Below the pieces are notes generated by a model. That model had not been told where the DNA came from. It did no database searches and saw nothing but the letters and a program-made list of their open reading frames with translations. The position numbers and the translations under genes are program-made. From assembly GCA_016295895.1 (NCBI GenBank), contig JAEDKI010000074.1, positions 1 to 8,644 of the forward strand: DNA of 8,644 nt, written 5' to 3'. The stretch comes from Clostridiaceae bacterium (lineage in GTDB: Bacteria; Bacillota; Clostridia; Oscillospirales; Acutalibacteraceae). Of this stretch, positions 1-5,620 are shown piece after piece (within the stretch, counting starts at the first letter, position 1; each line of letters opens with the position of its first letter).

Positions 1-75
1 AAGCCGTGACGGAGGATTGATTAGCAAACTAATATGCTATATTATCTTGAAAACGAACAAACTCACGAAAATCCC

Positions 76-101
76 GTAGGGTTCGGCGTTCCCGACGAAC
101 C
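76..101 (+). repeat. GTAG-headed hairpin repeat, type B copy 1
   Basis: The element is GTAG (76-79), a left arm GGTTCGGCG (80-88), a loop TTCC (89-92) and a right arm CGACGAACC (93-101). The arms pair except for one internal G/A mismatch. Bases 74-109 match the reverse complement of 2153-2188 with one difference in 36, and weaker similarity continues to about 123. It therefore belongs to a dispersed intergenic repeat family with three more members near 2100-2240. No coding role is visible. Confidence 0.75.
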
Positions 102-150
102 GATTCGCCAAGGGCGGATAATATACAATAAAATTCAAACATCGAAAACC

Positions 151-179
151 TTGCTATTTTTAAAATATTAGTCTACAAT
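151..179 (+). promoter_or_regulatory. Candidate housekeeping sigma-A promoter upstream of the ECF sigma gene
   Basis: A -35 box TTGCTA (151-156) is separated by 17 bases from a -10 box TACAAT (174-179). The surroundings are AT-rich and lie about 110 bases upstream of the sigma factor start. It could supply basal expression of the sigma/partner pair. This is consensus matching only; AT-rich leaders give such matches by chance. Confidence 0.45.
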
Positions 180-228
180 AGAAATAATAAAACTGTTTTT
201 TGCCCGAGCAAAAAAATTTTCAATGTTT

Positions 229-259
229 TGTCACCTTTTCGGGTTTTGAAGCGTGTATA
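229..259 (+). promoter_or_regulatory. Candidate ECF-type autoregulatory promoter
   Basis: TGTCACC (229-235) is followed after 16 bases by CGTG (252-255), directly continued by TATATA. This layout, a -35-like element with a CGT-type -10 at 16-17 base spacing, resembles promoters read by ECF sigma factors. It sits about 30 bases upstream of the sigma gene's start, where an autoregulated promoter would be expected. Recognition by the adjacent sigma factor is inferred and not shown by sequence alone. Confidence 0.45.
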
Positions 260-290
260 TAGTGAAAGCTGTTAAAAAGGGAGGCGAGGG

Positions 291-779
291 GTGCCTTTGA
301 ATGCTAAAAAGATTCTTCCCGACGCAGAACGGGTTATAAATGAATACGGCGACAGCATTTACCGCCTTTGCTCGGTGATGCTGAAAAACACCTTTGACGC
401 TCAGGACGCCGTTCAGGAATGCTTTTTGAAATACATAACAAAAGCCCCGAATTTCAACGATTCGGAGCATGAAAAAGCTTGGCTGATAAGAGTTGCGGCA
501 AATGTCTGCAAGGATATGATGAGAAAACGCCGAAGGCTGAGCCCTGTCAGCCCCGATGAGATACGAAACCTCGGCAAGAGCGAGGATAATGCGCAAATCC
601 TCGGTCTGCTTGTTTCGCTTGAAGAAAAATACAGAATAGTAATTCATCTTCACTATGTTGAGGGCTACAAAATGGGCGAGCTTTCCGCCATGCTCGGCAT
701 ATCCGAAGCTGCGGTCAAAAAAAGACTTCAAAGAGGCAGAGAGGCTCTGCGAGAATTATACGAAAAGGAGGCGGGATAA
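291..779 (+). CDS. ECF-type RNA polymerase sigma factor (sigma-70 family)
   Basis: This 162-residue cytoplasmic protein would direct RNA polymerase to a specific promoter set. Sigma region 2 spans about residues 16-80 and includes the region 2 signature around D37-A-Q-D-A-V-Q-E (37-43) and the W64-L-I-R-V-A-x-N stretch. Region 4 spans about 107-158 with a helix-turn-helix near 126-150 (EGYKMGELSAMLGISEAAVKKRL). The size, with no region 1 or 3, is typical of ECF sigmas. The start is GTG, chosen because AGGGAGG (278-284) lies 6 bases upstream. The stop codon directly abuts the TTG start of the next gene, which is probably its anti-sigma partner. A TGTCACC/CGTG promoter-like pair just upstream suggests autoregulation. 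The family call is secure; the inducing signal and regulon are unknown. Confidence 0.92.
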   Translation: MPLNAKKILPDAERVINEYGDSIYRLCSVMLKNTFDAQDAVQECFLKYITKAPNFNDSEHEKAWLIRVAANVCKDMMRKRRRLSPVSPDEIRNLGKSEDNAQILGLLVSLEEKYRIVIHLHYVEGYKMGELSAMLGISEAAVKKRLQRGREALRELYEKEAG

Positions 780-1376
780 TTGGATTTTGAAAAAATCAAG
801 CCTGCGGTTGAGGATATTACCCTCTCCGAAGCTCAGAAGCAGGCAATAATCTCCGAATGTGCCAAGGCAAAGAAAAAATCCCGTGCTCCGATTTATGCGG
901 TTGTTGCCGCTGCGGCGATGCTTATTCTTGTGTTTTCTCCCGGATTCCTGTTCAGAGCAGACAGAAAGTCGGCAGATTCCGCCGGTAATATTGAAGAATA
1001 CTGTAATAACATTGCCGAAAGCACCGCAACGAGCGATTTCAGAAATTTTGAAGCTGACGGATATGCGGAGATATATTCGGTCATTCCCGCAGAATTTGTT
1101 ATGCTCGTGAATAGCGATGAGTTTGCGGAATGGAGCGACGAATGCACCGCCGACGGAGGTATGGCGCTTCTTCAGTTTGTTGAGCATTTTCAGATTCCGA
1201 AAGAGGATTTTGAAGCTGCAAACGCCGAATATTCGGCACGGAATGCGAATGAAAATTCTGTTGCCGATGACGGGGCAGGCATTGATAACAAAGCCGAACA
1301 GCCCTCCGAAAGCATCAATGCCGAGCTGATTTATTCGTTCGATAAAGAAAAAATTGATGAATATTATAAAAAATAA
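780..1376 (+). CDS. Single-pass membrane protein, probable anti-sigma factor partner
   Basis: This 198-residue protein begins on the base after the sigma gene's stop. The start is TTG, supported by AAAAGGAGG (763-771) 8 bases upstream. Residues 1-36 form a short charged segment ending in KAKKKSR. One membrane helix covers about 37-58, and an acidic, presumably extracytoplasmic region fills the rest (N-in, C-out). Position next to an ECF sigma and this topology suggest that the N-terminal segment binds the sigma and the outer domain senses the envelope. However, there is no zinc-binding HxxxCxxC anti-sigma motif; the only Cys in the cytoplasmic part is C27. The outer domain matches no family I recognise. 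The membrane topology is fairly sure; anti-sigma function is inferred from context. Confidence 0.65.
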   Translation: MDFEKIKPAVEDITLSEAQKQAIISECAKAKKKSRAPIYAVVAAAAMLILVFSPGFLFRADRKSADSAGNIEEYCNNIAESTATSDFRNFEADGYAEIYSVIPAEFVMLVNSDEFAEWSDECTADGGMALLQFVEHFQIPKEDFEAANAEYSARNANENSVADDGAGIDNKAEQPSESINAELIYSFDKEKIDEYYKK

Positions 1377-1411
1377 AACAAAAAAACAGGTCGGCTGAAA
1401 ACCGACCTGCA
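1375..1411 (-). terminator. Intrinsic terminator of the minus-strand lipoprotein gene
   Basis: A perfect 8-bp stem, CAGGTCGG (1387-1394) and CCGACCTG (1402-1409), encloses a 7-nt loop. On the plus strand an A-rich run (1375-1386, interrupted by one C) precedes it, so on the minus strand the hairpin is followed by a U-run. This fits termination of the gene ending at 1439. Read on the plus strand there is no U-run after the hairpin, so it is a weaker stop for the sigma/partner unit. Confidence 0.8.
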
Positions 1412-1438
1412 TCAGAAGTATTAAATTGCGTAAAACGA

Positions 1439-1945
1439 TTATTCAATAACCGTATAGCCGTAACCCTTTGCGGTTTCGCCGGAATATTCATCATAAAGGG
1501 TAGCAAAGTCGGCTTCTCTCTGCATTTTGACTTTATAGACTATCATTCTTGCCTTGTCATCGTGTTTAACCTGCTTTTCATCATCGCTGTCGGGGTAGCC
1601 GAGGTAGGTCTTGTAGGATGACATGCTGTCAAAGAATCTGTAAACCATGCAGTAGTCAAGATTTCCTTTTTTATCCATGATGAAAGCCTGACATTCCGTG
1701 CCGTATGAAGTTGACGATTTAACAACAAGCTTCTTGTTTTTAACGGTCTTGCCGACCTCGTCAATATTTTCCTCAACGCCCTCGCTGTAAGCAACTTCAA
1801 CGCTCTGCGACTCGGCAATGCGCTGTGATTCGGCGTTTGAGAGGGATTCTCTCAGCTCATCATCGGAGAGCTCCTTGTGAACCTTGCAGGCGGAAAGCGA
1901 AAGAAGGATTGCTATTATAGCCGCTATGGCTGTTGCTTTTTTCAT
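1439..1945 (-). CDS. Small lipoprotein of unknown function
   Basis: This 168-residue protein is convergent with the sigma/partner pair. The signal peptide MKKATAIAAIIAILLSLSAC has the lipobox LSAC, so C20 should be lipidated and the protein anchored on the outer face of the membrane. A charged linker (about 21-75) is rich in Glu, Ser and Asp and includes the repetitive NAESQRIAESQ stretch. A compact C-terminal part (about 76-168) looks alternately beta and helical (ECQAFIMDKKGNLDYCMVYR) and has two Cys, C85 and C99, that could pair. The start is well supported by GGAGG on the minus strand (1958-1954), 8 bases before ATG. I recognise no named domain. Lipoprotein localisation is confident; the role is unknown. 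Confidence 0.85.
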   Translation of the reverse strand: MKKATAIAAIIAILLSLSACKVHKELSDDELRESLSNAESQRIAESQSVEVAYSEGVEENIDEVGKTVKNKKLVVKSSTSYGTECQAFIMDKKGNLDYCMVYRFFDSMSSYKTYLGYPDSDDEKQVKHDDKARMIVYKVKMQREADFATLYDEYSGETAKGYGYTVIE

Positions 1946-1974
1946 ATATTATTCCTCCACATTATTCTTTATAT

Positions 1975-2006
1975 ATATTACTGACACGAATTGAATAAAA
2001 TGTCAA
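1975..2006 (-). promoter_or_regulatory. Possible promoter of the minus-strand lipoprotein
   Basis: Read on the minus strand, a perfect TTGACA (2006-2001) is followed after 20 bases by TAATAT (1980-1975), about 30 bases upstream of the lipoprotein start. The -35 is ideal but the spacer is longer than the preferred 17, and no better -10 sits at 17. The call is therefore tentative. Confidence 0.35.
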
Positions 2007-2098
2007 GAGCTTTCAGGAAATTTAACAATTTTGCAATCTGAATGCAATACGAATGACGGAAAAATTCAACCGACGATGGTTCCCGTGGTTTTTGTTAT

Positions 2099-2124
2099 GT
2101 AGGGGACGATGCCCACATCGTCCC
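2099..2124 (+). repeat. GTAG-headed hairpin repeat, type A
   Basis: GTAG (2099-2102) is followed by GGGACGATG (2103-2111), loop CCCA (2112-2115) and the perfectly complementary CATCGTCCC (2116-2124). It has the same plan as the type B and C elements nearby: 4-nt head, 9-bp stem, pyrimidine-rich 4-nt loop. The stem sequence differs but is fully paired. It lies in the divergent intergenic region. Confidence 0.75.
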
Positions 2125-2160
2125 AAAGTAAAGTGTATCATTATCTGCCTGCGGCGAATC

Positions 2161-2186
2161 GGTTCGTCGGGGACGCCGAACCCTAC
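2161..2186 (-). repeat. GTAG-headed hairpin repeat, type B copy 2 (inverted relative to copy 1)
   Basis: On the minus strand this reads GTAG (2186-2183), GGTTCGGCG (2182-2174), loop TCCC (2173-2170), CGACGAACC (2169-2161). The longer block 2153-2188 equals the reverse complement of 74-109 with a single substitution, which falls in the hairpin loop. Looser similarity extends to about 2134. The G/A stem mismatch is shared with copy 1. Confidence 0.75.
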
Positions 2187-2216
2187 GGTTTTTGCCGAAT
2201 ACCGTGCATATTTCCC

Positions 2217-2242
2217 GGAACGCTGAGGACAGCGTTCCCTAC
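2217..2242 (-). repeat. GTAG-headed hairpin repeat, type C
   Basis: On the minus strand this reads GTAG (2242-2239), GGAACGCTG (2238-2230), loop TCCT (2229-2226) and a perfectly complementary arm CAGCGTTCC (2225-2217). It is the third member of the hairpin cluster and shares head, stem length, loop length and the GGnnCGnnG stem pattern with type B. Type A deviates at stem position 3-4 but keeps CG at positions 5-6. Confidence 0.75.
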
Positions 2243-2362
2243 CGAAAAACCAAATATACCAACGATTTTGCGTGGAAAAATAAAAGCTTTTGCAACGCAT
2301 AATATCGTCATCAAGCGCCGAACCCGGCGTTAATAATAAATCAAAAAGGAAAGGTGATATCC

Positions 2363-3259
2363 ATGAAGAAAATATCTGCAATAATTCTGATTCTGCTCAT
2401 GCTCGTTTCGTTCGCCGCATGCTCAGCAAGCTCAAAGAGCGACGGCTTTGCCGGCTCGGCGGTGAATGACAACTCTTTTTCTTATACTTCCGACGAAACG
2501 GCAGGGGAATCAATCGATTTAAAGACCGAGGATTCCGGCACGGGCGAAGTCAACACCGAAAACGAGAAAATCATCAAAACCGTTTTTCTCGATGTTCAGA
2601 CCAAGGAGTATGACAAATACATTTCAGCCCTGAAAGCGAGCGTAATCTCGGTAGGCGGCTATGTTGAAAGCTCCGAGTCGAACATGGGCATTTATGAGGA
2701 TTCAAACAGATATGCGAATTATGTTGTCCGCATTCCCGCCGAGAAGCTTGAGGAATTCATCACCTCGGCAGGCGAAAACGGAAAAATCATCAACAAAAGC
2801 GAAGAGATTAAGAATGTAACGCTTGAATATGTTGACCTTGAAAGCAGAATCGAGTCTTACAAAGCCGAGAAAGAGACTCTCACGGGCTTGCTCAAAAAAG
2901 CGGAATCGCTTGAAAATGTGCTTGCGATTCAGGAGAGGCTCTCCGAGGTCAATTATCAGATTGATTCCTACACCTCGCAGCTCAATGTGCTCAAAAACCG
3001 TGTCAGCTTCAGCACCGTTACGCTGAACATCAATGAGGTTGAGCGTGTGAGCGAAAGCAAACCGACTCTTTGGTCGGAAATCAAGGACGCTTTCTCCGAC
3101 AATGTCAAGGCGGTCGGCGAATGGCTCCGCAGCTTTGTTGTCGGCTTCGTGGGCGGACTTCCCGTCATTATTCCTATTGCCGCCGTTGCGGTTGCCGTAA
3201 TTCTGATTATCAGAAAAGCTGTTAAAAAGAGAAAGGCAAAGAGAAATATTCTCAAATAA
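2363..3259 (+). CDS. DUF4349 domain-containing lipoprotein
   Basis: This 298-residue envelope protein starts at ATG 2363. The in-frame GTG at 2354 lies inside the ribosome binding region (AAAGGTGAT, 2350-2358), and starting at the ATG gives a clean signal peptide with lipobox FAAC and lipidated C20. A Ser/Glu-rich linker (21-68) leads into the DUF4349 region (about 69-225): a beta strand KIIKTVFLDVQT, the GGYVESSE segment, VVRIPAEKLEEFI, and a coiled coil (about 155-212) before the VSFSTVTLNI strand. A C-terminal membrane helix (about 258-283) is followed by a very basic tail (RKAVKKRKAKR), so both ends appear membrane-attached, the N-terminus by lipid and the C-terminus by a helix. The molecular role of DUF4349 proteins is unknown. 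It appears monocistronic, ending before a strong terminator. Confidence 0.88.
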   Translation: MKKISAIILILLMLVSFAACSASSKSDGFAGSAVNDNSFSYTSDETAGESIDLKTEDSGTGEVNTENEKIIKTVFLDVQTKEYDKYISALKASVISVGGYVESSESNMGIYEDSNRYANYVVRIPAEKLEEFITSAGENGKIINKSEEIKNVTLEYVDLESRIESYKAEKETLTGLLKKAESLENVLAIQERLSEVNYQIDSYTSQLNVLKNRVSFSTVTLNINEVERVSESKPTLWSEIKDAFSDNVKAVGEWLRSFVVGFVGGLPVIIPIAAVAVAVILIIRKAVKKRKAKRNILK

Positions 3260-3277
3260 TCCGCATAACTGATTAAT

Positions 3278-3311
3278 GCCGCTTCGGGGCTTCGGCTTCG
3301 GGCGGCTTTTT
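3278..3311 (+). terminator. Intrinsic terminator after the DUF4349 gene
   Basis: GCCGC (3278-3282) pairs with GCGGC (3302-3306), followed immediately by five T (3307-3311). An inner GGGC-TTCG-GCTT hairpin with a TTCG tetraloop stacks within it. It lies about 20 bases after the stop codon and separates this gene from the topB operon. Confidence 0.82.
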
Positions 3312-3331
3312 CTGTAAAATTTTTCTATTAT

Positions 3332-3350
3332 TTCAATTCAGAAAATTGAA
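3332..3350. promoter_or_regulatory. AT-rich dyad in the topB leader, possible operator
   Basis: TTCAATT (3332-3338) and AATTGAA (3344-3350) form a perfect 7-bp inverted repeat around a 5-base centre, overlapping a TTGAAT (3346-3351) that could act as a -35 for a weak CATATA. The position just ahead of the four-gene operon would suit a regulator site, but such AT dyads are common by chance. Confidence 0.25.
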
Positions 3351-3396
3351 TTGCCTTGATTTTGTTATCATATAAATTGGAATAATAGATTAAGTC

Positions 3397-3417
3397 GGCG
3401 GCAGCTCGGAAGCCGCC
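3397..3417 (+). promoter_or_regulatory. GC-rich hairpin in the topB 5' leader
   Basis: GGCGGC (3397-3402) and GCCGCC (3412-3417) form a 6-bp all-GC stem with a 9-nt loop, ending 13 bases before the GGAGAG ribosome binding site of topB. There is no following T-run, so it is not a classic terminator. It could modulate translation or RNA stability; this is inferred. Confidence 0.4.
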
Positions 3418-3442
3418 CCGTAAAAGAAACGGAGAGAATATT

Positions 3443-5620
3443 TTGGCAAAAACTCTTGTCTTAACCGAAAAGCCGTCCGTTGCAAGGGATATCGCCCGTG
3501 TTCTGGGCTGCAAAAAGAACGGAAACGGCTGTATAATCGGCGATAAATATATTGTCACATGGGCGCTCGGCCATCTCGTGACCCTTGCCGACCCCGAGGC
3601 TTACGATGCAAAATACAAAACCTGGCGCATGGAGGATTTGCCCATGCTCCCAAAGCGCATGAAGCTGGTTGTTATCGGCCAGACCTCGAAGCAGTTCAAG
3701 GCTGTCAGCTCTCTGCTCGGCAGCTCCGAGGTTGATAAAGTCGTTATCGCAACCGACGCAGGGCGTGAGGGAGAGCTTGTTGCACGCTGGATTATTCAGA
3801 AAGCCAACTGCAAGAAGCCCATGCAGAGGCTTTGGATATCCTCGCAGACCGACAAGGCGATTAAGGAGGGCTTTGCATCGCTGAAGCCCGCATCTCAGTA
3901 TGACAATCTCTACCGAAGCGCTCAATGCCGTGCCGAAGCTGATTGGCTTGTCGGGCTTAATATCAGCCGTGCGCTGACCTGCAAACACAACGCTCAGCTT
4001 TCCGCAGGCAGAGTTCAGACCCCGACTCTTGCGATGATTGTTCGCCGTGAGGAGGAGATTCTGAAATTCAGACCCAAGGATTTTTACACCGTCAAGGCGG
4101 ATTTCAACGGATTTTCCGCTCTGTATAAGGATTCAAAGGGTCAGGCGAGATTCTTTGACGAAGCCGCCGCAAAAGCGGTTGCCGATAGCGTCAAGGGCAA
4201 GAGCGGAATGCTCTCCGAGGTCAAAAAGGTTTACCGTTTCAAAGCTCCCCCTGCCGCCTATGACCTGACGGAGCTTCAGCGTGACGCCAACAAAAAATAC
4301 GGCTATTCAGCCAAGCAGACGCTCTCGCTCATGCAGAGTCTTTATGAAACCCATAAGCTTCTGACCTATCCGAGAACGGATTCAAGATATATAACAAAGG
4401 ATGTTGCGGCAACCCTGCCCGAAAGGCTGAAAGCCATTGCCATAGGGCCGTATAAGGACGCCGCAAATGCCGTTCTGCGTTCAAAGCCCATACCGCTTAA
4501 ATATATTGTCAACGACGCAAAGGTCACCGACCACCATGCAATTATTCCAACGGAGCAATATGTTGACCTCAACAAGCTGTCCCGTGAGGAGAGGCATATT
4601 TATGACCTTGTTGTGCGCCGTTTCATTGCGGTTCTGAGCGCACCGTTTGAATATGACGAGGTTCAGGTTACCGTGACGGTTAACGGCAGAAAATTCTATG
4701 CCAAGGGTCAGTCTGTCAAATCGGCAGGCTGGAAAGCACTTTATGATTCTTCGCTTGCCGATGACGAGAGCGATTCCGATGACCTTGCCTCTCAGCAGTT
4801 ACCGCCGCTGACTCAGGGAATGTCGGTAACGCCCAAGGGAATTCGCATTTGCTCGGGCAAAACCGCTCCGCCTGCAAGATACACCGAAGCCACTCTGCTC
4901 TCCGCAATGGAGAACCCCACGGGTCAGGTTGACGACGGCTCGCTGAAGGACGCCCTGAAGACCGCAGGCGGCCTCGGCACTCCCGCCACGAGAGCGGATA
5001 TTATTGAAAAGCTGTTTGATTCCTTCTGCGTTGAGCGCAGGGGAAAAGAAATATTCCCGACCTCAAAGGGCAAGCAGCTCATTGAAATCGTGCCGCCAGA
5101 CCTCAAATCGGCGGAGCTTACCGCCCGTTGGGAACAGAGACTTTCTCTTATCGCAAAAGGCGGCGCAGACAGCGCAAAATTCATTGAGGAAATGCGTGCC
5201 TATGCAAGCTCGCTTGTCAGCAGCGTTAAGTCGAGCGAAGCAAAATACAGGCACGATAACATGACCCGTGAGCCTTGCCCCGAGTGCGGCAAATATCTGC
5301 TTGAGGTCAACGGCAAAAAGGGCAAAATGCTCGTCTGTCAGGACAGAGAATGCGGCTACCGCAAGAGCATTTCCGTTGTCACCAACGCCCGATGCCCCGA
5401 ATGCCACAAAAAGCTTGAACTCAGAGGAGAGGGCGACAAAAAATCGTTCTTCTGCGTTTGCGGCTACAGAGAAAAGCTTTCCGATTTTGAAAAAAGAAAA
5501 GAGAGCGCAGGCGCAGGCAAAAGAGATGTTGCGAAATATATGCAGCAGCAGGCAAAGCAGAAAACCGCCGTCAATCCCCTTGCCGAGCAGCTCGCAAAAT
5601 GGATGGAGGAAAACAAATGA
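3443..5620 (+). CDS. topB: DNA topoisomerase III (type IA)
   Basis: This 725-residue cytoplasmic enzyme relaxes and decatenates DNA by transient single-strand cleavage through a 5'-phosphotyrosine. The Toprim domain is at the N-terminus, with E9 in LTEKPS and the metal-binding D105-A-G-R-E-G-E. Further family motifs are RSAQCRAEADWLVGLNISR (158-176), LSAGRVQTPT (186-195), the catalytic Y309 in LLTYPRTDSRY, HHAIIPTE (364-371) and GLGTPATRADIIEKL (510-524). The C-terminus adds two zinc-ribbon-like modules: C612/C615/C632/C637 and C651/C654/C671/C673. The start is TTG, fixed by GGAGAG (3431-3436) 6 bases upstream and by alignment of the MAKTLVLTEKPS N-terminus. All catalytic residues are present, so it should be active. 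Its stop overlaps the start of a lipoprotein gene (ATGA). Such enzymes also occur on conjugative elements, but no transfer genes are visible here. Confidence 0.96.
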   Translation: MAKTLVLTEKPSVARDIARVLGCKKNGNGCIIGDKYIVTWALGHLVTLADPEAYDAKYKTWRMEDLPMLPKRMKLVVIGQTSKQFKAVSSLLGSSEVDKVVIATDAGREGELVARWIIQKANCKKPMQRLWISSQTDKAIKEGFASLKPASQYDNLYRSAQCRAEADWLVGLNISRALTCKHNAQLSAGRVQTPTLAMIVRREEEILKFRPKDFYTVKADFNGFSALYKDSKGQARFFDEAAAKAVADSVKGKSGMLSEVKKVYRFKAPPAAYDLTELQRDANKKYGYSAKQTLSLMQSLYETHKLLTYPRTDSRYITKDVAATLPERLKAIAIGPYKDAANAVLRSKPIPLKYIVNDAKVTDHHAIIPTEQYVDLNKLSREERHIYDLVVRRFIAVLSAPFEYDEVQVTVTVNGRKFYAKGQSVKSAGWKALYDSSLADDESDSDDLASQQLPPLTQGMSVTPKGIRICSGKTAPPARYTEATLLSAMENPTGQVDDGSLKDALKTAGGLGTPATRADIIEKLFDSFCVERRGKEIFPTSKGKQLIEIVPPDLKSAELTARWEQRLSLIAKGGADSAKFIEEMRAYASSLVSSVKSSEAKYRHDNMTREPCPECGKYLLEVNGKKGKMLVCQDRECGYRKSISVVTNARCPECHKKLELRGEGDKKSFFCVCGYREKLSDFEKRKESAGAGKRDVAKYMQQQAKQKTAVNPLAEQLAKWMEENK

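Larger units (their letters stand above)
1946..2362. other. 417-bp divergent intergenic region with hairpin cluster
   Basis: The gap separates the minus-strand lipoprotein from the plus-strand DUF4349 gene. From left to right it holds the lipoprotein's ribosome binding site and possible promoter (to about 2006), an AT-rich stretch, three GTAG-type hairpins (2099-2242), and a small unrelated hairpin, CGCCG-AACC-CGGCG (2316-2329). I see no convincing sigma-A promoter for the DUF4349 gene. CATAAT at 2298-2303 is the best -10 but has no -35 at a proper distance. Short open frames here have no ribosome binding sites and look fortuitous. Confidence 0.7.

Noticed and set aside
1..20. Possible tail of an upstream gene ending TGA at 18-20
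   Set aside because: Six codons or fewer are visible; the GC drop after base 20 is suggestive but nothing can be recognised.
1387..1409. Bidirectional terminator serving the sigma/partner unit as well
   Set aside because: The stem is good, but on the plus strand it is followed by CATCAGAAG with no T-run, so only minus-strand termination is supported.
756..1412. 218-codon minus-strand open frame opposite the sigma partner gene
   Set aside because: It is antisense to a gene with a strong ribosome binding site and sensible topology, and it encodes an implausible Phe/Ile/Arg-rich sequence.
2099..2242. Hairpin cluster as a CRISPR array
   Set aside because: The three elements differ in sequence, lie in mixed orientation, and the gaps (36 and 30 bases) are not framed by identical repeats; no cas genes are present.
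2109..2333. 74-codon plus-strand open frame in the divergent intergenic region
   Set aside because: It runs straight through the hairpin repeats, has no ribosome binding site and gives a low-plausibility protein.
3346..3374. Strong sigma-A promoter for topB
   Set aside because: Boxes such as TTGAAT, TTGCCT and TATAAA occur, but no pair combines good matches with a 16-18 base spacer.
3443..5620. topB as evidence of an integrative conjugative element
   Set aside because: Topoisomerase III is common on such elements, but no relaxase, coupling protein, integrase or attachment site is visible here.
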